From Albula goreensis (lineage: Eukaryota; Chordata; Actinopteri; Albuliformes; Albulidae), in contig CM040743.1 of the NCBI GenBank assembly GCA_022829145.1, positions 29,377,646 through 29,441,645 of the forward strand: 64,000 bases of DNA. The letters are read 5' to 3'. Position 1 is the first letter of the stretch; every line of letters starts with the position of its first letter. Position numbers and translations under genes: made by a program. Below, in pieces: positions 1-11,600 of this stretch. The notes below the pieces were generated by a model, which saw nothing but the letters and a program-made list of their open reading frames with translations, did not search any database and was not told the origin of the DNA.

Positions 1-516
1 TATCAGCAATTATGACTGGAATTATGACTGGAATAAAAATCATTCAGTGGGTCCCCAAGACTTGAAAACCCTTGTTTTACACCAATGTTTTAAACCATTG
101 GCTTGCACTATTCTTCAAATCAAATGTCCAAAAACTCAAATATGTCTCACCATTTAGTAGAACATAACATAGCCCAAACATAAGCATAAATTAAGGTGTA
201 ATCAATGTACACAATGACAATATAATCAAATACTCTAATCTATAAGAAATGTATCACAGCCAAGAGAGGTAGACATAGGCTTCCAAGATGTTATGCTCAT
301 CAAAAGGAACTTGTGTTGCATTCTTTTTATCATGGAAAGAACGTTTCATGAAGTTGGACTGTTCACTTAATGTATACAGAAATTTGGTTTAGGATAAAAA
401 AAGTCTGGGATAACATATTCTTCTTTCAAGGCAATCCTGTCAAGACTACTTACATAATACAAAAAAGAGAACGTACTGAAATAAAGTTAAATAAACAAAA
501 CACAAAGAATACAAAC

Positions 517-1000
517 TTAGGGCTGCAACAATAACCGCATCACTGCAATACTGCAGTATTAGGAGGTGTACCACAGTGTTAAGCCTGTCACCGCCATTAC
601 CGTCATAACAGCTTTTTTTCCCCTCTTATCTGAGAGTGTTGCCTTCCTCGTGTACCTTTTGACTTGGTCGGTGGCCTTGTCTACACGTTTCCAGATATTT
701 TAAAAACTCACTTTTTTCTATCAGTCTTGAAAAGGATCACATCAACAGTACAAACATTTTTGAAATCTCTCCACATGAGAATGAAAAAACAATTCTAAAA
801 CACCCAGACTTCTGCACTGAGCATACTCAACATTTAGCAAGCACATCACGTCATTGTAACCTTCTGGTCGACTGCTCAATCAAATAAATCGAGAAGACTG
901 ACACTGAGGAGAGGCTGTTTGTGAGTCTGGTGTTGAAAACTAGTGAGCAACTGCAACTGTCAACAAATAATGTTGTGGAGGAAAACAATCAACGTATGGT
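517..1000. repeat. hAT-like repeat fragment (TAGGGCTGCAACAATAACC start)
   Basis: The segment opens with TTAGGGCTGCAACAATAACC and an ATACTGCAGTATT palindrome, a start common to fish hAT-family and derived non-autonomous elements. A related opening (AGAGCTGTAGGTAATGCG...TTGCAGTATTAG) occurs at 32465. No reliable terminal inverted repeat closes it, and the right boundary is a guess. Confidence 0.4.
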
Positions 1001-1016
1001 AACCCCTGTCCATACT

Positions 1017-1501
1017 AGGGCTGCACGATATGGCAAAAAAAATGCAATATGCAATTAATTTATGGATTATTGCGATGCCGATATGCGATGCTATAAACTA
1101 AAGATTCATGTATTTAATCCGTTTTTAAGTATATATAAAACCTGAAATAAGGACATTTCCAACATGCATCTTCCCTGTTCTTACTGGGTAAAGAAATGTC
1201 ACTCCAACTTCTCAGTGACCAGTAAATATTTATTGCATATCACCTCTGATTGAGTGTGGTCGTCACATGTAAATCCGAAACACTGCCACACACTGGTTTG
1301 CTCCCTGCTTGTCTTGTGCATGAATGACATCATTAGTGTGCACTCATCTGCATCAAGAGCCAGTTGTGCGCACGACTATTCTCTGCTCTCTAAGATTCCA
1401 TAAAGTCGTCAGCGAATTAAACCAAAATAATTAAAATTATTGCAACACACCGCAATATGCTTATTGCGATAAATTCATTTGCGATATATCTTGTTTCCCT
1501 A
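1017..1501. repeat. Non-autonomous hAT-like element (AGGGCTGCACGATATGG)
   Basis: It begins AGGGCTGCACGATATGGC and ends near GCGATATATC..GTTTCCCTA, which is an imperfect inverted match to the start. Internal CAATATGCNATT / TTGCGAT motifs recur near both ends. This organisation fits a widespread type of fish hAT-derived repeat. A clean 8-bp target duplication could not be seen. It has no coding capacity. Confidence 0.5.
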
Positions 1502-4500
1502 TTCTATAACCATGTATATTAATTATAATGCACACCAAAACTCATGTACAATACTTTTAAATTGTTGTAGTATTAAGGGACAAGTAACATTAAATGAATG
1601 AATAATTAAACACAGGGGTTGGTTCTGGTATTACCACAAACTGCAAGGTCCATTGGGGTAGGAGGATGCAAGAGAAAGATCAACAGTGTAAATTATGCAA
1701 AGCAACCATCCAGGCCAGAAATTAGCGGGTCAGCCGATCTTCTTCCACACACTGTAGCTAGACGCTATCATTAGCTTTTGATTGAAGTGAACAACAAACC
1801 GTTGGCAACGTGTAATTCAAAAATTCCTATAGACAGATTTGTTATTCACACCTAATATGTAGCTACAACACTCCAGACACTTTCTTTAGCTAAGAACATA
1901 ACAAACATGTTAGCCTTGTCTTTGGACTAAAACTCGAAAAAGAAACAAGCAACTAACTGAAGCAGAGACTAAACAGGGTCATTAAGCAGTTCCTTATTAT
2001 CTGATTCACCATATCAAGTGGATTAATCACATCAAATTAAAGCTCTGATTGGTCGATAGCACATCACTCTCATTGAAGCTTAAACTGGACTGGATAAACT
2101 GTGTAAGAACTGTGTATCAAGTTCAAACATAAAAAAGACATTGATGCCGCCAAAAAGACACAAAGGATTCTGGTTAATTGAGTTATTTTTACAATAGATA
2201 TTAGTATAGGTTTCCATTTTGGCATCTGGCCTACACACAGAAGCATGTCAAATTGGGAAATCAAATCAATATAAGTAGGTACATAAAACATGAGATAAAA
2301 TATGATATATTGGTTTAATTAAAGGTTGATTACATGCTGGTAGCAACAGTTTTTCCCCATGAACTTGTCCTGTATTTTTAAAAAGTAGAACAATTTGTGA
2401 CAGTTTTCAGGTATGAGTAGGAAGTTGATTCTTGGAGCTTTATGACCACGCTGGTCTTACTAATTTCCTTTGCACCCTTTAACATAACTTTAACATATAT
2501 CCATTTAGCTATCCTAGCAGTGTATGTAATGGTGAATTATGATATTCATTGATACACATGGATACTGGATGGAAAATTGATGTTTGAAAGGCATCATCTA
2601 GTATTTAAGGAGAAACAAAATCTCCTTTATATATATATGCTCCCCTTTATGGAGTACTGTCAGAAAAAAAATGAATATACAATATAAGAATTATGCACTG
2701 CATTGAATATATCATTTGTTGTGTAATACATATCTGCAATCCTACTTTCCATGTGCAATATTTCCCATGTGTCCTTAGCAGATTGTATAGTTATCAAAAT
2801 ATCATTCATGTTTAACTTAGTTGTGGCACATACATTTGAATTAAATCAGACTTATACTTGTATGAACATGTCATTAATACTCCCATCTGCATCCATCTTA
2901 GTTGCTCTGCTATCCTTTTTGAGAAAAGACAGGTAACTTTTTTAAAATATTATTTAATTCATGAAAATTGAGTAGATAAGACATTTTTAAATGTGAGCTT
3001 TTTGTACCTCAACCTTGTGGTCAGCACCTATTTGCAGCAGGTAGTTAGATTTTCAATATCTTATTCAGCTTAAATATGTTCATCAACTAAAAATCATCTT
3101 GATAAAGTTTTCAGTATAGTCTGAAAAATTATGTTGGGAGATAATAGTTTCAATAGTTCCTGTGAAAACCCATATTTGCATTTAATTGGTTGATCTGCAA
3201 CTCAAAATTTTGTGCAGCTTTGCCTGCCTGGCTATTACACTTAGAAGGCAAGGCAGCAGGAGACATAAAATAAATACAAGACTTACTTTTCCCTTATGCA
3301 TCATTTATTCTGACAGACACTGCCTTAAGCAATTTGAAAGGGGTGGTTGCTTTTTTGTAACTGGCAGAAAAAGTCAAAGTATTTTGTTTATAAATTAATA
3401 CTGGAATAAAACTGTTCATATTGCAAGGGGTCCATACATGTTGTCATGCAGTCATACATGTTGGCGTCAAATACATCATCATAATTCAGTTGCCTTCTGA
3501 AATATATGGACTTTTGTGCATCATTCAAAGAAATAAAGAAGAAAGACTTGAATCACAAAATACTAGAAAACCAGCTGGCGAATAGCAAGTAAATTAATCT
3601 GCATGGAACCACTGACAGCAGGAAAAGTGTGGCTGCTTCCAATAAATATGTTCTAAAAAAGAAATGAAACCGGTGGGATTTTTCAGAACACACAGTGCCT
3701 TTGATGCCGTGGCACAGCATATTGGTGATTAGCAGGTGCTGGAAATGCTTTGAGTCACACACTTTTGGGAATCATTTTAATAAACTCAGAGCTGGTGGCA
3801 GTATGCTCTCAGACACAGAACAGGAGGATTCCAGTTTAGCACAAGAACTGAACATCCACACAGGGTAAACTGGTAACACTTGAATAGATAGCCCGTAAAA
3901 AGACATGCTATTCATCCCAGCTGACATACAGGTACTTATTTTTAACAACCTTAAACCTTTTTTAAAAGTGGTTATCAGAATTAACTGTGAATGACCCACA
4001 TGTAAATAAGGATAGTGTTCATTTGCTCCAGTTTGTAATATCAAACCCACTCATTGTGCAACTGAGCTATGTCTATTAGCTTAGCAATAATTGATCCAAA
4101 TGATAATCAAGGAACCAAAGTCCCAGAGCACAGACATATTAGATATCGTACAATGACTAGACCAAGGTGGCCTAACAACCTTATCACGGAGGAGCCAAAG
4201 GCCATTTGAGGATATTCCACTTCTATATGGTCCTGCTGTTCGTCTCTTTACAGCACATACTGCTATTAGACTTTTTTAGTGTTATCGCGAAGACAAAATA
4301 TTGTTAATCACCAATTGAATCCCATCAGAGTTGTGTGCACATTTTAGGATAATTGAAAGGGCAACTAAATGCAATGCCTGGTGTGGGTCCATAACGAAGT
4401 GGAAGGTGTTATTTAGAAATAAATCATCTCACACAATTGAATAGGCCCTTGCACCATTTGCATGAAATTGAATATTAATATTTCACAATAGGATGAAGGC

Positions 4501-5109
4501 ACATTATACATATTCACATACACATCAAGAATTTTTATGACCAATTTAAGCTATGGTCAATTTCTATTGAAATTCTTTCATTCACTCTTCACAGTAGCCC
4601 TCGCTGGAGAGGTGGGTCACACAGCATTATTCATATATGTAAACAGATTAAGGCAGACATTTAATTTTATTCTAAACTTCCACACAGAGGCTCTCTACAT
4701 TCCTCACATCCTCAGCGGTGGAGGAGGAGACCTCCTAACGGTCTGGAAGGCGTTCTGGTAAACTTGATATTCATCTGTAATTATTCATTGACATTCATGA
4801 GGAAGACACTGTTTTAAAAAAAGAAGCGTGTGATTATCAGTAGCAAGCAGGAACCCCTTTAAAACAGTCCAGACACTCCATCATCACACCCAACGCACAG
4901 CCTGACCATTTACCATTCACCAGACGCTCTTACCTTGACAGCCCTGGCTGTCATTCCACTCGCATGTTAAAGGCTACATTACAGCTTTATTAGGCTAATA
5001 GCATTACTGCCCGATTAAGAGTCCATCTAATACGCTTATTGGTATAATTCAATTCCTTCATAAAGGTTCAAAAGAAACCGCTTGCACAGAGCACAGCAGT
5101 TATGTAAGG

Positions 5110-5425
5110 GTGGGTTGTGCATTCCGTCCAAGTGCGCAGTGCGAGGGAGAAAGAAAGGAAATGAATTGATGGAACATTGCAGGGAGTAAATCTTGGTCTC
5201 CCTACTCAGCAGTGATTAGCTGGATGCGCGGAGATGTGGTGGGATGAGGCAAATGTTGGGGGTGGGGCAGAGGGGTTGGTGTTGGAGCCGCGAGCAGCTT
5301 TCCCGAGTGACAGCGAGGTAATGCAACCGCGCTGAACCGGCTGGACCACAGAGCTTAGCCTTCGTTGTCACCGCCGCCCGATGTTAAGATCTGCACTTGT
5401 CGAGACGTGACGGCCTTGCAGTTTC
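5110..5425. other. CpG-rich patch inside ASIC intron
   Basis: Frequent CpG (GTGCGCAGTGCGAG, GGATGCGCGG, GAGCCGCGAGC, ACCGCGCTG, CACCGCCGCCCGATG, GTCGAGACGTGACGG) against a very CpG-poor intron. There is no open frame of 60 codons or more. The AT-rich segment just to its left (4860-5100) is rich in TAAT-type homeodomain cores. It could be an alternative promoter or first exon, or an enhancer. The sequence alone shows only the composition. Confidence 0.4.
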
Positions 5426-8421
5426 CCTGGTTAGTGGCATAAGCAGACTAATCTCAATGAAACGCATCAGATAACCACTGCAGCAGTTTCTGCCATAATT
5501 GCCTCAGGGTATTTACACTTATAATGGTAGCAAACACTTTCATCAGTTACTACTGAATATGTCTTTGTTCAGTCTACATCCAATGAAAACTAAAGAGACA
5601 GATGCCTCCAAATAACTGCATATCCAGTCAAAAATAGTGACAGATTTAACAAATGCTTATGCAGGTCTACAAGAAAAGAAACAAAGATGTACATTAAGAT
5701 ATAGATGTAAATGTGATGTAATGTAATGTAAATAATAAGTAGTGGTAGACGAGACTCAAGTTTACAAGAATTGCCAATCCAGGATTCAGGACAAGGTAAT
5801 GTACTTTTTATGGCAAGTGACCACCAACTTTAACCAACCCATTGTTTTATTAAAATGATTAGCATAAAACACACTAAAAAAGCTTCAACATTGGTGGTAA
5901 TCCAAACTCTGATGTTCTTAAATAAATATGGAGTTCGACATTTATCTGGTGTCATTGTATGTTCATAATAGCTAGTTTCTTGGTACAACAGTTAGCATTT
6001 CATTCACTGGTGCCAGAAGAAGACCACACTGGTTGAAATGCACAGCTAAATACTGAATGTACCATGCTATGTGCATTTTGTATAAACACTCATAGATCCA
6101 TCACTACCTTGCAGATACAAAATGTAATGTTACTCTCCTAAACAACATAGCTACAAAAGGCACTGTCAAACAGCTCAGTCATTTTCGGCTGGAAATATTT
6201 GTGTGTTGATTGATCCTAGGAATATTAAAAACAATTAAAAGAATAAAAAATAAATTACCGAATGAGTTAACTACCGCATTAAGAAAAAAAAAAACAAGCT
6301 TAACCCCATACACAAATGACAACATTGTCTGCTGCTGGAAACATTCCTTCAGTTGTCTGTTACTCTGTGCTCGTACTGCACTTCATCGGCAGACACATGA
6401 TATCCATGCTACACACCATACCGTGAATCTAGTCATTGACCGAGATGTGTCATAAAACTGATGTATAATAAAGTGAGGTATGAAACATAAACAAACATTG
6501 AGAGTCCAGTGGTAGGTATGTCTTGAAGGAGGTAGATTTTAAACACATTGTTGAAACAGTGTTGTAAAGTCTTTTTATACCAGTTCTCTGATATTTTGCA
6601 TCTCTCAGTTAGCCTCTCCCCAGTCTCTTGACACTGGTCTATCATTGGTCAGATAGTGTGATTTTCTGTTTTTTTTTTTTTGTCATTTTCAAAACACTGG
6701 GCACCAATAACATTACAAGCAACACAATGAGATGAATAGTTTCGGAAAGTGTAAATAATTTTTTTTTTTCAAAAGTATATCTAAAATATCATGTATAATT
6801 AACATGTATGATGCTCATAGACAAGGAACTATTTTTGGGACATAATCTTTATTTTGATTTATTCATATTTATGTTAATTAATTCATCCATTCATGCATAT
6901 ATTTATTTGTCCCACAATGCACCAGGATGCTATAGTGTTGTATCAATCATGCTTGTATGTTCTGATAGCATTAGGGGGATATGCTGATATCTTCCTCATC
7001 ATGTGCTTTGGAATCATATATATACAGCTTGATTTAACAATGAGGAAAGTATGAACCATACAGACGTAGACCTCAAGAAGGGTAAGTCTTTTCACAGAAG
7101 CCTGACCAATCAGATGCAGCATTGGGTGGCAATTACTGTGTTCAAATTTTCATCACTTGACATTCCTCCACATTTGAGAATTACAGCATGTTGAAAAGAG
7201 TTCACTGAGGTAAGGCACGGGTAGAATCACAGAAGGTTTAGCTTGGTTTGATTGAATAGCATGAGCTATTCAAAAAGACTGAGTGCATTTGATTGTATCC
7301 ATGCCAGTATTTTAGAGGTATGGAATTGAAATGAAATTCTTCTGCTTTAACGGTCTGCCAAGTAATAAAAAGAGTGGCCCTCAGAATATCCCATGAGTGA
7401 TAGGGAGCATAATTTGCTTTCAAAATAAAAAAAAACCAGGCCTTGCATGTATGAATTCCAAAAATAAGTGCAATGACGTTCATAAAAGTTGTTGTAATCA
7501 AAATGTAAACAGAATTAAAAAAAAAAAAACATTTCTGCAGCACATCTACCAAAAAATGAATGCCCTTCAATTATTAGAAGTTTTATTACAAATATTCTGC
7601 CTGCAGTCTGCAGCTCAGTCAGCTCTTATAATACAAAAGGCCTGACACCCCAATCTAGAGCATATCCATTTCATTAATTGCATGGTTGGATATATATATT
7701 TGTACCATATAGCTGCAAACCACTTTCAAAGCTATTCATGTGTGTGCATTATTATTCAAGGCTGTTCAATCAGCCCATTGTTACTGGATATTTTCTTAGC
7801 CAATAGCATGTTGAAATGGTAAATCATTAAAGAAGTAAGATGATATCCAGCACTCCACCAATTATGAATGTTTTTTTTTATTGTTTCTATTCTGTAAAAT
7901 AGCACTTGGCCTTTCTAATACTGTGAATCTGCCCTGGGACCACTAAGCCAAACTATGTTATGAATATGTCATGTAAGACAAGAGACACTGTAGTCTTCAG
8001 CATGGAAATCAATACATTCTGCTGCAGGCCAACCTCCATCATATTCTGGGTGGTGAAAATATGTCTGCCTCTAACTTTATTCAAATTCATACAACATGGA
8101 AAGTTGCAGTTGACACTGAAAGAACACTACTCCTCGGGGTCATCCTCCTATTTCAAGACATTGAGTTTCAGAAATTGCAGTACTGAAGTATTTGTAATGA
8201 CTGTTGTATTTGTATTAAGAGTGTGTAATTCTTTAAACAAATCATCAGATAGTGACTGTATAACAGTCTTAAACAGTTGTAGTTTCTAAATAATACATTT
8301 CAGTCACCAGCTTGTTGAAATAACCCTTTAAAGTCCAATAAACTAAGTGTGACAAAAAGGTAGAAACCCACTAAAGCAAATGGCCAACTAAAAAAGCAAA
8401 TGGATAGAAGCAGAGGTGCAG

Positions 8422-8427
8422 ACTCAC
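8422..8427 (-). other. Splice donor ending ASIC exon 1
   Basis: On the minus strand the exon ends ...TTCACCACG and the intron opens GTGAGT, a consensus donor. The break falls between codons (phase 0), just before the conserved Val/Phe-Thr-x-Tyr-Gly-Lys segment expected at the start of the next ASIC exon. Reading through the donor gives only a short non-homologous tail ending at 8371. Confidence 0.88.
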
Positions 8428-8982
8428 CGTGGTGAAGTTGTGGGGAAAACACTCCGACCCACGGAATGTACACTGTAGGAGCATCTCACCAATGTCATGG
8501 CCGGTGCGGTTAAAGAAGTCAGTCATATTGAACTGCTTGGGCTTGAAGTTTGCAAAGTTGGCCTTCTCCTTTAGGGCAGCCAGCACCTCAGGCTCAGCCA
8601 GGTGTGGGTTGGCAATCTGGTAGTTTTCATTGAGCAGGGCCAGTAGTTCTCCCACATGGTAGAGGTCATTGCGTGTGATCTTGGAGAACCGGAACTCATT
8701 GAGGTTGCAGATTGTGATGGCTGGGAAGGTAAGGTTGGGAGCTGCAACCTCATCCAGCTTAGTGACATGTGGGTACTCAAAATAGTAGGAGATACGGTCC
8801 ATGCACACTAGCATGAGCAAGCCCAATGAGCCCAAGAAGGAGAGCGTCCATAGGAAGCGACGGAACGTCATGTGCCCATAGGCGAAGATGTGGCTCATTC
8901 CATGCAAGGTGGAATTGTTGGCAAAGGCTTGAAGATTGGAGGGCCGTAGGCTCTCGATGCTTTCCTCTGAGTCCCCCTTCAT
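8428..8982 (-). CDS. Acid-sensing ion channel (ASIC), first coding exon
   Basis: This is exon 1 (185 codons) of a proton-gated, sodium-preferring trimeric channel of the DEG/ENaC family, acting at the neuronal plasma membrane. Seen: a cytoplasmic N-terminus with the family's His-Gly gating motif (H27-G28), a first transmembrane helix at about residues 43-66, then extracellular sequence with the conserved FPAITICNLN block (86-95), the NDLYH..ELLALL stretch, KANF and GHDI..MLL.C.FRG. N-glycosylation sequons occur at N83 and in the NMT, NRT and final NFT tripeptides. The ATG at 8982 has G at -3, and no better upstream start is visible. The open frame continues past 8428, but GTGAGT begins there and family homology stops. 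The 185-codon length equals the variable first-exon segment of ASIC1a and ASIC2a. Residues match ASIC1 in some blocks (KLDEVAA, NEFRFS) and ASIC2 in others (PHLAEP, KPKQF, FTT), so the paralogue is unresolved; asic1c or asic2 are candidates. Remaining exons are off-window to the left. Confidence 0.95.
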
Positions 8983-9893
8983 GGCTGCAAGTGATCCTTA
9001 CCGCTATTGCCAAAAAAGAACTTGTGCCGTGTAGCGTAGCGGTAAAAAATGGTATAATCCGCACCGAGGCTTGACAACAGTTTTTTCTTATATTCTGTAG
9101 TCTGTGGCGATTCTTCAATCGATCACCTTCTTGAGACAGCAGCTGTCACCCTGTTTTTTGAAAAATTTCTCTCTAATCTCAGTCGGCAGGTTCCAGTGGA
9201 TGTCAGCTGTTTCGCGCAGTCCTGAGTCCTGAAAGCAGTGCTCCTCCTTTCTCTTGGGTCTCTTCTTCTATGCTTCCTCCTTTTCTTTTCTTTTCTTTTT
9301 TTTTCTCTCAGCTGTCTTTTGTACCAAAACCAAACACAATGACAGCCCCTGAAACACCCACTTTTACAATAAAAAAGGGACAGCCTGCTGAACTGCAAGC
9401 AGCGCGGCAGGGCAGTGAAAAGAACAAACAGGGGAAACAACGGAGGGGGTGAAAAAAAGATGGGAGTTGTAAGGAAAAGGCGGAGCGGGGAGAAGAGGGG
9501 TTAAGTCTTAGCTCTCAATGGGACCCTTTCTCCACCAATCGGAAAGAATGCCGCGACATCGCTACGATAATGGAATGCTATGGATTTGTGAATGGAGGTG
9601 GATAAAGGGCTATATGGCTTTTCCGTCTCTCGCGTCCACCTTCCTTTACCTCATTCACTCTCTTCCTATCCGCTCTCAGATGAAAATGAGGGGGTCATAG
9701 ACCTCCCGCTGACCCACCTCTGTGCCTCACAGCCTGTGTCTGTAGCCTTCCCGGGATTTCTCTCCTTCGCTTCTCTGATCTCCAAATAGACGTGGAGCCT
9801 TATAGCCACTCCAGCTGCCTGGCCATCAAAGCCCTTACAGAACCTGCAAGCTTTCTCCTGATCTTTTGACAGTATAGATTCTGCTGTCTGGTG

Positions 9894-9933
<40 letters not shown>

Positions 9934-10170
9934 CGCTTGCTCACTCTCCCTCCCTCCCTCTCTCTCGCTCTCTCTTTAGTAGTCAGGGTCCATCCCACTG
10001 CTGAACACGCTCAGAGAATTCCACGGCGGCTCGGACAGACCGTCTGTGCACAGGGGAGTCTCTTGTTCTGCACTGGAACTTTGCTGCTCGGTACTGTGGG
10101 TCTCTGTGCTGCGTTGCAACAGTGGGAGGCTGTGATTTGCAGAACCGTTCCAATCACATGTCAATCATCA
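8983..10170 (-). promoter_or_regulatory. ASIC 5'UTR and promoter candidate region
   Basis: This is the region upstream of the ASIC start codon. It is clearly more GC- and CpG-containing than the surrounding DNA, notably 9190-9260, 9480-9560 and 10010-10100. On the minus strand it has a TATAAG box (plus 9799-9804), an inverted CCAAT motif near 9535-9541 and a long GA tract (plus-strand CT, 9895-9976). If the TATAAG box is used, transcription would start near 9770 and the 5'UTR would be about 790 bases or spliced. Position and composition support a promoter; the start site itself is inference. Confidence 0.4.
9895..9976. repeat. (CT)n / CCCT-rich microsatellite
   Basis: Nearly pure CT dinucleotides for about 45 bases, then a CT/CCCT-rich imperfect stretch. 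It reads as GA repeats on the coding strand of the ASIC gene, upstream of the proposed TATA box. Confidence 0.9.
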
Positions 10171-11115
10171 TGTATTTGAAATGCTACAGGTAGTGGGATT
10201 ATGAGTTTTGAACACGTTCATGCGTGTTTATTCTACATATATGCTCCTTCATGCATTTTTTTATATACACACACTTGCACCTCCATCTACAAACACACAT
10301 AAGTAAAACACATGGCTTGGTTACTCATTAATATATGCAGAATCAGCAGTATGTACTGCTTTGCATGGATGAAAGCTAAAGTCATTTATTGTCCATTACA
10401 TACTATGAAGAACAATATGACAGGGTGTGACATATTATACAGGGCGAAATGATAAACCATATTGCTCCTTTCTCACCTCTCCCTAACACACCTCACTGAG
10501 AGCGGCTGTCTCTTGATCAAACTGCTGGAACATAATCATCAGTCAGTGTCTGGTGACGTTGTCCAGGATATTTTTTCCCAAAGCTGCCACATGATGGCGA
10601 GTTGCTGAGGGGAACCCTGGTGTTTGGTTCAGCCGCTATTCATCATTTCAAGGCAATGCTCCAACACCCCCACACCACAGCCTGCTGGAGCTGGCTATAG
10701 GATGCGTCTCCCGTTATTGCTCGCTGGGTATAGGAGTCAGCATTTCAGTCATGACCAGTGAAGGTCTACTGCTTTTATCTGGGGTTAAAAGTTCACGCCC
10801 ATTCCTTAGAGTAGTCCTCTCATTTATTTTCTCAAGTGACACACACAGCCTTGTGCTCATTGGTTGGTCTGATGGACACAATTATCAGTGGAATAACAGT
10901 GAATGAAGTACCATAAATGTGGTCAAATCCCTAAAGAGTTAAATCAATAATCTAGCCTGGTAGCCATGCCTCCACAGCATAGCAACGGTTAGCCTCCATA
11001 AACGACATTTACAGCCTGTAATTGAGATAACACATATTAAAATGATTAATGCATCCCTTGACGACTTGGAATGGATGTCACAACTAAACAGATATGGCTC
11101 ACAAAAGAAATTGTG
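10171..11115. other. Upstream flank, nothing recognised
   Basis: Unique-looking AT-rich sequence between the ASIC promoter region and the CA-rich minisatellite. No open frame or repeat family is recognised. Confidence 0.6.
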
Positions 11116-11482
11116 CTACCCACACAAACATACACATCCTTACTCCTACACAAATACACACATACATGCATGCATGCGCACACACATACACACACATACA
11201 AGCACAAACATACACATCCGTTCTCCTACACAAATATGCACACACAAATACACACATACATGCATGCATGCATGCGCACACACATACACACACATACAAG
11301 CACAAACATACACATCCTTTCTCCTATACAAATATGCACACACAAAAACACATACATGCATGCATTCGCACGCATGCACACACAAGCACAAACATACAAA
11401 TTCTTACTCTTGCAGAAATATATGCACTCACACACATACACATGCTTACTCTTACAAACATGCATGCACAAATGCATGCATG

Positions 11483-11518
<36 letters not shown>

Positions 11519-11600
11519 CTCAAACACACAAGCACAAACATGCATGTGTTTGCACACATATGCATGTGTATATACTGCACATGTGTGCACTGCATATGGC
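11116..11600. repeat. CA-rich minisatellite, about 80-98 bp units
   Basis: A complex tandem array. The landmark ACATACACATCC(T/G)T..CTCCTA recurs at about 11131, 11211 and 11309, with degenerate copies at about 11395 and 11437. Each unit also carries ATGCATGC blocks and (CA)n/CATACA runs, and the array ends in pure (CA)n and ATGCATGT motifs. Long open frames on both strands here are low-complexity artefacts. Confidence 0.85.

Larger units (their letters stand above)
1..8427 (-). other. ASIC intron 1 (partial)
   Basis: All sequence downstream of the ASIC donor in the gene's direction. No second ASIC exon is seen: the conserved RYGKCY-type continuation is absent from the open frames. The interval is AT-rich and holds two hAT-like repeats (517-1000 and 1017-1501) and a CpG-rich patch (5110-5425). 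Short open frames here show no family resemblance and are probably chance. Nothing is recognised in 1502-5109 or 5426-8427. Confidence 0.8.

Noticed and set aside
8990..9010. Possible splice acceptor CACTTGCAG just before the ASIC ATG
   Set aside because: The upstream pyrimidine tract is poor, so I could not support a spliced leader exon there, though it remains possible.
8777..9118. Minus-strand frame overlapping the ASIC start in another frame
   Set aside because: A shadow of the ASIC exon reading; no homology of its own.
9123..9440. 105-codon Arg/Lys-rich minus-strand frame upstream of ASIC
   Set aside because: Low-complexity product of the TTTTC-rich stretch in the ASIC 5' region; no conserved motif.
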